A stretch of 64,000 bases of DNA. Origin: Gammaproteobacteria bacterium (GTDB taxonomy: Bacteria; Pseudomonadota; Gammaproteobacteria; HK1). Made by a program: the position numbers and the translations under genes. Every line of letters starts with the position of its first letter. Positions within the stretch are counted from its first letter, which is position 1. The stretch lies in contig WLWT01000001.1 in NCBI GenBank assembly GCA_012103455.1, positions 2,156,001 to 2,220,000 of the forward strand. Direction: 5' to 3'. The notes beneath the pieces are model-generated. The model ran no database searches. It was not told the origin of the DNA and saw only the letters and a list, made by a program, of their open reading frames with translations. This document shows positions 42,353 through 50,976 of this stretch, in pieces.

Positions 42353-42397
42353 AACTTTAAAATAATGTCTAGCCAGTTACCTAACCGGAAGACACCT

Positions 42398-43208
42398 ATG
42401 CCACGTCGAGAAGAACTACAGGATGAACAATGGAAGAGACTGAAACCACTACTCCCATCCTCTCTGTCCGTACTGATGGCTGGGCCCACCCTCGTTGCGA
42501 TGACCGAGCCATGCTGAACGGGCCATACTGAACGGGCCATACTGAACGGGATTGTGTGGATTTTACGCTCAGGTGCGCGATGTAAAGATTGACCTGAACG
42601 GTTTGCGTCATACCACACTTGCCATAGGCGATTCCAATGCTGGGTTGAGGATGGCACGTTGTCCAAGATATTGAGTACATTGGCCCAAGACCTATACGAT
42701 AGAGGGAAAATCGATGTAGAAGAATGTTTCATAGACGGTACGTTTGCCAGTGCTAAAAAAGGGGTTGTGGAGTTGGCAAGACTTAAGCGGGGCAAGGGTT
42801 CGAAGCTGATGGCGGTGGCGAACAGCACGGGTCTTCCTATCGCCATGAGTGTCGGTTGTGCGTCGCCCTATGAAGTCACGCTCGTTGAAACAACACTGGC
42901 TGCTGGATTCATATCCGACCCTCCCAGACGAGTGATCGCAGACCGGGCTTATGATAGTGACCCACTGGATAAGCGCTTATCAGAGAAAGGGATAGAACTG
43001 ATCGCCCCCCATAAGCGCAACCGGTCTAAAGCAGCGCCACAAGATGGCCGAGTTTTGAGACGATATGAACGAAGACGGAAGGTTGAACGATGATTCGCAT
43101 GGCTGCATCATTTCAGGCGATTGATGACTCGCCATGAATTCAAACTACAAACACCTTGGATTTGTACAACTCGCCTCTATGATTATTTTGCTTCGACAAT
43201 ATTTTTGA
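42398..43208 (+). pseudogene. IS5-family transposase, broken
   Basis: MPRRHEL-like start (MPRREELQDEQWKRLKPLLP) at 42398, then a frame loss with a short tandem duplication (CTGAACGGGCCATA repeated near 42514-42545). The main body at 42659-43093 has [20 protein letters not shown] (first Asp), [16 protein letters not shown] (second Asp) and a decayed C-terminus that continues in shifting frames through RRLMTRHEFKLQT to LGFVQLASMIILLRQYF. At least three frame changes. Inactive. IS5 family by the order of its DDE motifs. Confidence 0.85.
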
Positions 43209-43682
43209 GACCGCTTCTAATAATAGCGGCGCAGCCACTCCTAGTACGGAGTGATGGAGCGGAGGAAGTTGAAGACGATCGGCAAGCCCCCGGCAAGTAG
43301 GGTATGCGATTCGATGCAGTCAGTGGGGTATCCCTGCGGCCAGTTCTCATCAGCGATGACTTGGCCTCACAGTGCGGCATACGCTGGCAAGTGCATCTGA
43401 TCGAAGACGCCTGGCCTTATGGGCTGAACGTGGTCTTTGTTTATTCTCCCGTCACATCGATCCGTGCAAAGACGTGGTGTCCTATTCAGGGGCAGCGGCT
43501 ATGCCGGTGTCTCCTGAAAAGCGAGTCATGGGCATGTTCCATCGCTCGCATGTGGCCTGTTGGAGGGAGGAGCAACAACACACCCCGACCGTCAGGCGAG
43601 CCAGGCCGGATGCCTAGCTGGCACCGGCTTACCCTATAAACTTAGCCATACAAACTTAAGTGTTTCTAGGAGGTTACAAGGC
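43209..43682. other. Stretch without an identifiable gene upstream of dctP
   Basis: Two overlapping frames of 81 and 111 codons occur on the plus strand (43304-43639 and 43372-43617) but neither resembles a known protein and neither has a good ribosome site. It is probably decayed coding DNA. The last part must contain the promoter and ribosome site (AGGAGG at 43668-43673) of the following gene. Confidence 0.45.
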
Positions 43683-44759
43683 ATGAGTCTTCGCACCAAC
43701 ATGAAAGCGGTAGCCGTTGCCGGCATCACCGTCGCCCTGTCCCTGTCAGCGGCGACCTCGGCGCACGCGGCCAAACGCGTGAAGTGGAAAATGCAAAACG
43801 CCTGGGGTGCAACCGTCCCCCATCTAGGCACCTCGGCGATCCGCTTCGTCAACAACGTCAAAACCATCACCGAGAATAAATTCCAGATCAAGAACTTCGA
43901 GCCGGGCGCATTGGTTCCCGCCCTCGAGTGCTTCGATGCAGTCTCCAAAGGCTCCATCGAATCGTGCTGGACCACCCCCGGTTTCCACGCTGGCAAACAT
44001 CCGGCCGTCTCCTTCTTCACCGCCGTTCCTTTCGGCCCCGGCGTGGGTGAGTACTTGGCATGGAAATGGTTCGGTGGCGGCCAACAGTTGCGCGAAAAGC
44101 TCTACAACAAGCATGGCATGACCGCACTCGACAGCTTTTGCATCGGTCCGGAAACCTCTGGCTGGTTCAAAGAGCCAGTGAATGAGCTGGCCGAGTTGAA
44201 AGGTTTCAAGATGCGTTTTTTCGGTCTTGGTGCCAAAGTGATGACCAAGCTAGGCGTGTCCACCCAGCTACTCGCGGGTGCCGACATCTATCCGGCGCTG
44301 GAGAAAGGCGTTATCGACGCCACCGAGTTCTCCATGCCGACTATGGACATCAACTACGGCTTTTACCAAATCGCGAAGAACAACTACTTCCCGGGTTGGC
44401 ACCAGCAGACCTCGTGCGCCGAACTGCTGATGAACAAAGCGAAGTACGACGAGTTGTCCGACAACTTCAAGGCCGTCCTGCAAGTCGCTCTCAACGACGC
44501 CATCATCCATACCTATGCTGAGACTGAAGCGAAGAACCCCGATGCCATGCAGGAAATGCAGAAAAAGCACGGTGTGAAAGTACAGCGTTGGCGCGATGAC
44601 CAACTGGCTGAGTTCGAAACCGCTTGGAACGCAGTGGTCGAGGAAGAGTCGGCGAAAGACGCATACTTCAAAGAAGTGGCCGATAATTTCTACGCTTTCC
44701 GTAAGAACTATGCCATCTGGGGCGATGCCCAACGCATGAAGTCCACTTACCTCAAGTAA
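43683..44759 (+). CDS. dctP: TRAP transporter periplasmic binding protein (orphan copy)
   Basis: A 358-residue DctP-family solute receptor. A Sec signal peptide spans about residues 1-29 (VAVAGITVALSLSAATSAHA). The mature protein starts KRVKWKMQNAWGATVPHLGT, and FKMRFFGLGAKVMTKLGVST carries the Arg that in this family grips the substrate carboxylate. AGGAGG lies ten bases before the ATG, which is chosen over upstream frames because the signal peptide starts there. No membrane subunits are next to it; they are at 60.5-62.8 kb with a near-identical dctP (six differences in the last 322 residues). It probably uses that transporter. Keto- or aromatic acids are plausible ligands. Confidence 0.93.
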   Translation: MSLRTNMKAVAVAGITVALSLSAATSAHAAKRVKWKMQNAWGATVPHLGTSAIRFVNNVKTITENKFQIKNFEPGALVPALECFDAVSKGSIESCWTTPGFHAGKHPAVSFFTAVPFGPGVGEYLAWKWFGGGQQLREKLYNKHGMTALDSFCIGPETSGWFKEPVNELAELKGFKMRFFGLGAKVMTKLGVSTQLLAGADIYPALEKGVIDATEFSMPTMDINYGFYQIAKNNYFPGWHQQTSCAELLMNKAKYDELSDNFKAVLQVALNDAIIHTYAETEAKNPDAMQEMQKKHGVKVQRWRDDQLAEFETAWNAVVEEESAKDAYFKEVADNFYAFRKNYAIWGDAQRMKSTYLK

Positions 44760-44882
44760 ACCATGTTTGCACGACCCACGTTTTCACGACAATAAGACCA
44801 ACCCACTCCGGTCAAAAGCGGCCGGGTGGCGGCTGGGGCACTCTACCCCGGCCTTCTAAGCTGTTAGGGTATTGAGAGGGCG

Positions 44883-45034
44883 ATGAAAAGTATGTCATCA
44901 GATTCGATTTCCCCTCAGGTAATCTTTGGCCTTCCAGATAGTGCGTTCCTGTCTTCCAAGAAAAAAATCGAAGAATCTATTTTGCGCCAGCGAGTCCGTC
45001 TTAGCCGGCATCAGAATCGCTTTATCAACAAGAC
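44883..45034 (+). pseudogene. N-terminal gene fragment cut by an IS4 relic
   Basis: After GAGAGGGCG an ATG begins MKSMSSDSISPQVIFGLPDS and AFLSSKKKIEESILRQRVRL; then the frame runs into IS4 transposase DNA at about 45035. The sequence does not match the interior of the intact IS4 copy, so it is host DNA that was joined to the IS by deletion. I do not recognise the protein. Confidence 0.35.
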
Positions 45035-45568
45035 GGTTGAAAGCCAATACAAAATACCGAGTGATTTCTCGCCATCAGGTGAATAAAAAGCAGGGCATCA
45101 CGCCGGATCAGACGCTGGTTTTAACGGGCCCTAAAGCCGATACCTGCCCGATTAAGTTGCGCCGGATGGGTTATAGTGACCCAGAGACCGGCAAGCATTA
45201 CGTCTTTCTCACCCATCCATTCAAATGGGCTGCCAAAGCCATTGCGGATATTTATAAGTCGCGTTGGCAAATCGAGTTATTCTTCAAATGCATCAAATAA
45301 AATTTGAAGATTAAGTCATTTGTAGGCACGTCAAAAAACGCTGTCATGACTCAAATAGGGGTCGCTATGTGTATGTATTTAATGGTCGCTTACCTGAAGT
45401 TCTGTGGCAAACTCGATTTAAGCATTCAACCGATCATCAGACTCTTTCAACTCACTTATTTGAGCGAACAGACCTGTGGGGACTACTCGAAGAAGACCCT
45501 CCAGGCCCTATTGAAACTCAGGTACAAATACAGTTTACATTCTCATGAAAGTTTATGGGACAGCAGTG
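45035..45568 (+). pseudogene. 3' part of an IS4-family (DUF4372) transposase and IS right end
   Basis: From LKANTKYRVISRHQVNKKQG onward the sequence follows the intact transposase at 56945-58096 (about residue 212 to the end), including YKSRWQIELFFKCIK with the catalytic Glu. The codon CAA in the intact copy is TAA here (45298-45300), truncating it. The nucleotide sequence continues through the C-terminus to the right inverted repeat TATGGGACAGCAGTG at 45568. The 5' 60 percent is missing. The IS end abuts the left half of the MITE in inverse orientation. Confidence 0.9.
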
Positions 45569-45643
45569 ATCACCTATACACTGCGGTTGCGCACGCGGTG
45601 CTTCCTTGCACTCACGAAAAAATTATTATTTTTAGAGGCGCTC
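45569..45643 (-). repeat. Left half of the 141-bp MITE, inverted
   Basis: Begins ATCACCTATACACTGCGGTT directly after the IS4 right end and runs through GCGGTGCTTCCTTGCACTCACG to TTTTTAGAGGCGC. It is the reverse complement of the MITE left half at 56761-56835, so here the IS sits in the MITE in the opposite orientation to the intact copy. Confidence 0.88.
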
Positions 45644-45865
45644 TGTAGGGGTGCTCACTACCGGGACGCTCATTTGGGGGTCGCGCCAGTCTCGTATGCC
45701 GCCGCGATTGTAATGGTTGCGCCGGGCCATACGGAACCCCTCGCCAGCCGTGAGTGCTACCTATGTCCGCCCTTTGATGGGCCCCTTCAGATGGCTGTGT
45801 TTGATGGCTTAGGGTGTGCGTCTATATGATACGGAGTGTGTGCCCCGGCCCCTCCCGTATCAACC

Positions 45866-47089
45866 ATGCATTTCCAACACGCCTACAAGTCCATCGCGTT
45901 GCAGCACAAGCTGGCGCAATTCATGGATGAGCATATCTATCCGAATGAGGCGCTCTACCGCGAGCAGCTAGCCCGCGCCGCAGACCGCTTCGCCAAAGTG
46001 CCCTTGATGGACGAACTCAAGGACCAGGCCAAAGCGCAAGGTCTTTGGAACCTGTTCGTGCCGCTCAGTCATCCGCAATACTCCGAGCATGGCGGTATGA
46101 GCAATGTCGACTACGCGCCGCTGGCCGAGATGATGGGCCGGGTCTTGTGGTCGCCCGAGGTCTTCAACTGTAACGCCCCGGATACGGGCAACATGGAAGT
46201 GTTCATGAAATACGCCACCCCGGCGCAACAGGAGCAGTGGTTGCGGCCGCTCTTGGCCGGCGATATTCGATCATGCTATGCGATGACCGAGCCCCATGTG
46301 GCCTCCAGTGATGCGACCAATATCGAACTGCTCATCAAGCGTGACGGCGACGAATGGGTGCTCAATGGCCGCAAGTGGTTTATCACCGGGGCGATGAATG
46401 AGCGCACCATGATCTTCATCGTCATGGGCAAGTCCGATCCCGGTAACCCCAATAGGCACAAACAACAGACCCAGGTGTTAGTGCCTAAGGACACGCCAGG
46501 GGTTGCCATCGTGCGGCCCCTGACCACCCTCGGCTACGACGATGCGCCGCTCGGTCACGCCGAAGTGCTGTTCGACAACGTCCGGGTGCCGCTGGAGAAC
46601 GTGCTGTTGGGGGCAGGGCGCGGTTTCGAGATCGCCCAAGGACGGCTAGGCCCTGGCCGCATGCACCACTGCATGCGTTTGCTAGGCGCCGGTCAACGGG
46701 CGCTCGAACTGGCGTGCCGGCGGGTTTCTTCGCGCCAGACCTTCGGACGGTTGCTGAGTCAGCATCAGTCCGTTCGCGAAGAGATCTCCAAGAGTTTCTC
46801 CGAGTTGGAGATGGCCCGCCTGCTGGTGCTGAAGACCTGTTATCTGTGGGATCAGAGCGGCGCTCAGGCCAATAAAGATATGCTCGCGGCCTGCAAAACG
46901 AGCGTGCCTATGATGGTGCAAACGATCATCGACCGTTGCATGCAGATGCACGGCGCCGGTGGTCTGACGGAAGATTATTGCATGGCCGAAGCGTTTAACT
47001 ATGCCCGCTGGTGCCGTCAGGCCGATGGCCCCGATCAGGTGCATCAGATGGCGTTGGGTAAACAGATCATTGAGCGTTATGCGGGTTAG
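45866..47089 (+). CDS. Acyl-CoA dehydrogenase, ACAD10/11-like
   Basis: A 407-residue FAD enzyme. The N-terminal helical domain includes FMDEHIYPNEALYREQL, the flavin-contacting CYAMTEPHVASSDATNI replaces the usual TEPxAGSD, and WVLNGRKWFITGAMNER follows. The C-terminal domain has RRVSSRQTFGRLLSQHQSV and MQMHGAGGLTEDYCMAEAFN, and the motif ADGPDQVHQM stands where short- and medium-chain enzymes have YEGT. This combination marks the ACAD10/11-like group that dehydrogenates long or branched acyl-CoAs. ATG 45866 fits the family start better than a GTG 30 bases upstream. It stands alone between IS4 relic and a convergent glycosyltransferase. Confidence 0.92.
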   Translation: MHFQHAYKSIALQHKLAQFMDEHIYPNEALYREQLARAADRFAKVPLMDELKDQAKAQGLWNLFVPLSHPQYSEHGGMSNVDYAPLAEMMGRVLWSPEVFNCNAPDTGNMEVFMKYATPAQQEQWLRPLLAGDIRSCYAMTEPHVASSDATNIELLIKRDGDEWVLNGRKWFITGAMNERTMIFIVMGKSDPGNPNRHKQQTQVLVPKDTPGVAIVRPLTTLGYDDAPLGHAEVLFDNVRVPLENVLLGAGRGFEIAQGRLGPGRMHHCMRLLGAGQRALELACRRVSSRQTFGRLLSQHQSVREEISKSFSELEMARLLVLKTCYLWDQSGAQANKDMLAACKTSVPMMVQTIIDRCMQMHGAGGLTEDYCMAEAFNYARWCRQADGPDQVHQMALGKQIIERYAG

Positions 47090-47146
47090 TGTTTTGTTAT
47101 TAGCGCATGTTCGCGGTTTGCGGGATATCTATCTGGATTGGGTGGA

Positions 47147-48325
47147 TTAGTGTTGCAGCCATCGGGCGCATTCGGTGGCTATCGCCGTATGGCTTAGATG
47201 CTGTTCATACATCGTTCTACTGTTCTTCGCCATCTGCTTGAGTTCATCGAACCTGGCAGGTAGCTGCCCTAGTAGCTCGGCTAAACTGGCGGGATTATCG
47301 CCGCCGAAGTGCAGCAATACCTGCTGCGAGAATTGCTGGCTTAATCGGCGTGAGCAAGCGGAGCGGGCAGTGACGATGGGCCGGCCCGAGCACATATACA
47401 AGTAGTTCTTGATAGGCCAGACCCGGCCCGACTTACCGTTAGCGCTAAATAGGCCAAGGCATACATGAGAGTGTGCGATGAAGTTGGCGATGGCGCTAGA
47501 TGAGAGCCACTGCGAATGCCAATTAACGGTTATGGGCAGTGCTTCTGTGACCAGTGCTTGTACCGCTTCTCTCATTTGCCCGTCGCCTACGATATCCAGC
47601 GTTAACGCTGTTTGCGGCGGTAACCTGCGTATGGCTTGGCATAAGGTGGTGATGCCATGCAGTGGCACTAAGGTGCCGACGAACAGAATGCGAATGATCC
47701 CGCCGGCCGCTTCCGGATAGGCTCGCGGGGTAAATATGGCTTCGTTGACCGCAATGAGAATGGCCTGAAACTTGCTCGCCGGTAAGCCGAAGAGTTCGGC
47801 GTAGAACGCGGTGTTCTCCGGGGTGTCTACAATGGCCAGCCGCGCACAATCGATGGCGCGCCTTTCAACTCGCCGCAGTAGGCGCGCGGGTAGGCCGCCG
47901 CTTTTTAAGCGGCGGCGGTCGTTCACCACGGTGTCGTACAGCGAAATGAATACGTCGGCGATGATCGATTCAGGCCGCAGCCGCCGGGGCAGCAAGCTGA
48001 CTAACAATAGCAACACCACCGCCGGGTAAGGGCAGTAAACAACAGGAATGTGCCGGCAGCGGATCACATCCAATAGCAGCCGCAGGTTGTGCCATGACAA
48101 CGCGAGTGCACGTACGGCAAGGCTGATGAATTCCGCGCCACCTTTGTGATACCTAGGGGCCGGGTTGAACGGGCGGCTCAGCTCGATAACACGGTTGCCT
48201 GCCAGTTGCTTGAGTATGGCAATTTTGTGCAGAACGTTGGGGTAGGCATCGGACGCGGTGTATGCGCCTATGATGGCTAGCTTGGCATCATTGACAGGCG
48301 TTGGTGGCACACAATACAAAGCCAT
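47147..48325 (-). CDS. Family 4-type glycosyltransferase
   Basis: A 392-residue GT-B glycosyltransferase. The N-terminal Rossmann half holds KLAIIGAYTASDAYPNVLHK; the hydrophobic VVYCPYPAVVLLLLVSLLP suggests membrane contact; and the C-terminal donor-binding half has RILFVGTLVPLHGITTLCQA, LDIVGDGQMREAV and SHVCLGLFSANGKSGRVWPI-KNYLYMCSGRP, the usual acidic-loop region. It would add a sugar to a lipid or glycan at the cytoplasmic face. The start overlaps the end of the methyltransferase fragment by 38 bp, so both belonged to one polysaccharide operon whose front was lost to IS110. Confidence 0.87.
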   Translation of the reverse strand: MALYCVPPTPVNDAKLAIIGAYTASDAYPNVLHKIAILKQLAGNRVIELSRPFNPAPRYHKGGAEFISLAVRALALSWHNLRLLLDVIRCRHIPVVYCPYPAVVLLLLVSLLPRRLRPESIIADVFISLYDTVVNDRRRLKSGGLPARLLRRVERRAIDCARLAIVDTPENTAFYAELFGLPASKFQAILIAVNEAIFTPRAYPEAAGGIIRILFVGTLVPLHGITTLCQAIRRLPPQTALTLDIVGDGQMREAVQALVTEALPITVNWHSQWLSSSAIANFIAHSHVCLGLFSANGKSGRVWPIKNYLYMCSGRPIVTARSACSRRLSQQFSQQVLLHFGGDNPASLAELLGQLPARFDELKQMAKNSRTMYEQHLSHTAIATECARWLQH

Positions 48326-48620
48326 CGGCGAAACGCTCCAGCTCGGGACGTAGTTGTAGTTGGCTAAATGGCTGCAACATTGCCGTAATAAGACCGGGGT
48401 GAAAATGTTTGACCCATGACCGGTCGGTGCCGCTTGTTAACGTGGCGGCCAACTTTTCCGTTGGTGTTCGCGCGGTTTTCTTGCCGGCGTAATAGAGTTC
48501 GCGCAACGGATAGAGGATATTGGTGACGGGGAAGCCATAGCCCTGTATGGACAGTACGGTAAACCCAGTGCGCTGCATGATGTTTTTGTAAAGGTAACCG
48601 GTCGTAACGCCCAACACACG
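48288..48620 (-). pseudogene. SAM methyltransferase, C-terminal fragment
   Basis: About 105 residues remain: GYLYKNIMQRTGFTVLSIQG, YGFPVTNILYPLRELYYAGK, then FADGFVLCATNACQ and stop. The pattern of an amphipathic helix, IxGYGFPxTN-LYPLR and a closing strand is common at the end of methyltransferases placed beside glycosyltransferases. The SAM-binding N-terminus is missing because the IS110 relic begins right upstream. Its end overlaps the glycosyltransferase start by 38 bp. Confidence 0.6.
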
Positions 48621-48639
48621 CCCTGAGCGGGAGCGTCAA

Positions 48640-49902
48640 CCCACTTCAGGGCGATTCGGCGAGTTTGGCTAGAAGCGGCGAGCCGCGGCCTTTCATGGCG
48701 GCTCAGTAGGTCGCTTCGTGGTAGGTCATCTTCGTCTGCCAGCACGGGTGCATGATACGTAGCCACTTGAACGCAACAGTTCGCAGCGCAGATTGATGGG
48801 ACTTCCTCTTGCTTCCCTGGTGCTGATACAAGCCTGTGGCCCAGAACGAATGCGGTAGTGTCAAAGCTGCCCACTCGACGAAGGTTTGCCGAATGAAAGT
48901 GGGACAACTCCAACGCCAGTGAACCCCATTGGAATGGCCACTTCTTTCACTCACCGGAGCCATGCCCGCGTACTTTTAGAGGTCGGTGGCAGTCTCAAAG
49001 CGAGCGCGCTGTTCCCCCAATGCGGCCAACACCCGCGGCGCCAATACCGGCCTAGCGCCAGGGAAGGAAGCGAAGAGGTCGTAGTCCTCATGGCCGCTTG
49101 CTTTGGATTCGACCGCCTGATTGAACCGCGCGATTGCCCCTAAGGTGGTACGAAGCTGTTCGACCAAGGATTGGACCCTCAAAACGTTGGGCGCGATTAC
49201 CCCAAGGTCGTCAGTGAGAGGCAGCGCTGAGTGGATTTCATCAAGGCGCGTGTCGATGAGCTCTGTGTATCGCACGTTGTGTGGGTGGCAGAACTTTGGC
49301 CATATTGAGCGGCGCGCCTGCTGCACCGCTTTGAGCATTGGCCAGCATTGCAGGCAGTCACGGAAGCTATCGGTGTTCTTGTCCTTAAACCATTGAGGTG
49401 GCTGAGGGAAGTAGCATTTAAGAGCACTGCTCAGGCGATGGGTGAAGCGGGTTGGGTCATCGACCCGGCGCCGTCTTGATTGAACTAGCTCGATCAGGCT
49501 ACGCCTAAGCGCACTGTGGGGCTTGAGCTTATCGCCATGTAGGGTGAGTCACTCCAGGGCGAGTGAGCGCATCGGTAGGGTCATCTTTGGCGTTACAGGG
49601 CGCCCACGTGTGGCGGTAGTTGGCCAATGTGGCCGGATTGATGGGGAACCATACGAAGCAATCGGACTGGCTCAGGGCGGTGACTATAGGCCTCTTGAAC
49701 CGTTCCACTGCGACGGCTATGGGCGCACCCTTGAAAGGCTGGCGCCATTGCTGCGCCCACGGCTCAATGTCTTCAGGTGCGCAAGGACGCACGATTCGAC
49801 CGTCTCATCGTGCCCTGCGCGCCAACAGCTATCCTGCTGGGCGTCAGCCCAATCCAAGCCTATGCAGGCGAGGAACTGATGGTCACACAACGGATGTTTC
49901 AT
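48640..49902 (-). pseudogene. IS110-family transposase, frameshifted
   Basis: Starts at ATG 49902 with MKHPLCDHQFLACIGLDWAD (the DEDD-type first Asp), continues in a new frame with IAVAVERFKRPIVTALSQSD, CFVWFPINPATLANYRHTWA, KDDPTDA, then VIAPNVLRVQSLVEQLRTTL, and the transposase_20 part VHWRWSCPTFIRQTFVEWAA with AFKWLRIMHPCWQ at 48703-48963. Four or more frame changes break it. IS110-family transposases are DEDD enzymes without terminal inverted repeats, and none was seen here. It separates the glycosyltransferase operon from the cassette array. Confidence 0.88.
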
Positions 49903-50176
49903 GACACAGACCCTCGGGTGTGGAGTAAGCATTCAGGACATGCGTGCCCGAGTTCTGCGAAGGCATTATAGCTGGCCGGTAGTGCGGCGAGCCCTGAGTA
50001 TTCTAGCCCTGAGTATTCGTTGACGAGTTCGGGCGCACCTGCGGGTTCGAACGTATGTGGGTGAGCGTCGTGGGCTGCTGGCTCCATATGCGTAACCCGC
50101 AGATGCATGTCCCGCCTTCACTGATCGCTACCTGGCCGTTATGAATCAAGTTCACAGAAGACAGGACGGTCAATCT

Positions 50177-50242
50177 ATAACGGGCTCCAAGGGGGGCGGG
50201 GCTCCGCTTCGCTGCGCGCCCCTGAGCCCCGCCGTTGGGCTC
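50177..50242 (+). other. attC-like recombination site 1
   Basis: A 66-bp imperfect palindrome ending in GTTGGGC, which fits the R' core GTTRRRY. Arms pair as AACGGgCTC with GAGccccgCCGTT and AGGGGgGCG with CGCCCCT, leaving unpaired bases on one arm as in integron attC sites; the loop contains CTCCGCTTCGCTGCG. The R'' side CTATAAC is a weak fit to RYYYAAC. It lies 92 bp upstream of the RelBE-type gene pair, so it would close the preceding cassette. Confidence 0.6.
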
Positions 50243-50334
50243 CCTAGACACAAGCGTGCGCTCACGGCGTGGACAAGCGGACCGTAAAAAAGGCAGCATT
50301 CGCATAAGGTTCGGTACGGTAAGTAGGTGCGTTC

Positions 50335-50559
50335 ATGTCTAGATCTGTTGCGGAATTGTTCGACGAAGCTGCCGAACTGGCGGAGCTTGAGCGAGCTACG
50401 CTTGCTGGGCTGCTGCTGGAAAGCCTCGAAAAAGAAGCTGACCAAGATGTGGAGGCAGCGTGGGAGAAGGAAATCTCCAGACGAATCAACGATATAGAGT
50501 CTGGCCGGGTGGCGCTCCTTCCCTGGGAGGATGTTAAAGCAAGGCTCCTGGGTGAGTGA
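50335..50559 (+). CDS. Addiction-module antitoxin (RelB-like, TIGR02574 type)
   Basis: A 74-residue acidic antitoxin. SVAELFDEAAELAELERATL and AGLLLESLEKEADQDVEAAW follow the pattern of the putative addiction module component family (ALxLPxxERxxLAxxLLxSL), and the C-terminus IESGRVALLPWEDVKARL is typical. Its stop overlaps the toxin start (GTGA). The pair lies between two attC-like sites, the usual place for such modules in cassette arrays, where they stabilise the array. Confidence 0.87.
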   Translation: MSRSVAELFDEAAELAELERATLAGLLLESLEKEADQDVEAAWEKEISRRINDIESGRVALLPWEDVKARLLGE

Positions 50560-50843
50560 GAGCGGATTTCCACCCGGCAGCGGACGCAGAACTCGCCGCT
50601 GCCAAAGAATGGTACGCTGAGCGTAGCGAGGCGGCGTCGCGAGCCTTCACTGAAGAAGTAGCCCGTGCAGTCGAGAGCATCATGGAGGGGCCCGAGCGAT
50701 GGCGAGTTACCGCAGTCGATGCGCGCCGCTATGTGCTGCCGATGTTTCCGTTCAGTATCGTCTATCGCACGATCGCGGACGGCATCGTTGTTTTGGCCGT
50801 CGCCCACCATCGACGGCGCCCTGGCTATTGGCAAGGCCGATAG
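50556..50843 (+). CDS. RelE/ParE-family toxin
   Basis: A 95-residue toxin. VRADFHPAADAELAAAKEWY with ERSEAASRAFTEEVARAVES forms the two N-terminal helices, and YVLPMFPFSIVYRTIADGIV with LAVAHHRRRPGYW the C-terminal strands of the RelE/ParE fold. The GTG start overlaps the antitoxin stop. The stop is only 7 bp before attC site 2, typical of a compact gene cassette. RelE-type mRNA cleavage is possible; target unproven. Confidence 0.9.
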   Translation: MRADFHPAADAELAAAKEWYAERSEAASRAFTEEVARAVESIMEGPERWRVTAVDARRYVLPMFPFSIVYRTIADGIVVLAVAHHRRRPGYWQGR

Positions 50844-50850
50844 GGTATTC

Positions 50851-50921
50851 GCCAACAAGAGCGTGCAGTGGAGTCTCATTCGCTGCGCGAATGTTCCGGC
50901 CACTGACGCATCCCGTTGGGC
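50851..50921 (+). other. attC-like recombination site 2
   Basis: A 71-bp site with GCCAAC at the left and GTTGGGC (R' core GTTRRRY) at the right. The inner arms GCGTGCAGTGG and CCACTGACGC pair with one extra base on one side, the hallmark unpaired base of attC, and the centre CATTCGCTGCGCGAATG forms the terminal hairpin. It starts eight bases after the toxin stop. Together with site 1 it delimits a cassette of about 680 bp. Confidence 0.72.
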
Positions 50922-50976
50922 GCAAACGGCGCTTGCCACTGCAAGATAGGAGGGCGATCCCCTGTTCGATCTTCTG

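Noticed and set aside
43304-43639. Possible gene upstream of dctP
   Set aside because: Two overlapping frames compete, neither has a ribosome site or known family, and the ends do not match a protein pattern; listed only as non-coding or decayed.
44815-44865. Terminator behind the orphan dctP
   Set aside because: The GC-rich hairpin is imperfect and no T tract follows; it is kept only as part of the duplicated dctP region.
50000-50176. Possible further cassette before attC site 1, with a short duplicated AGCCCTGAGTATTC
   Set aside because: No coding frame and no second attC core could be recognised upstream of it.
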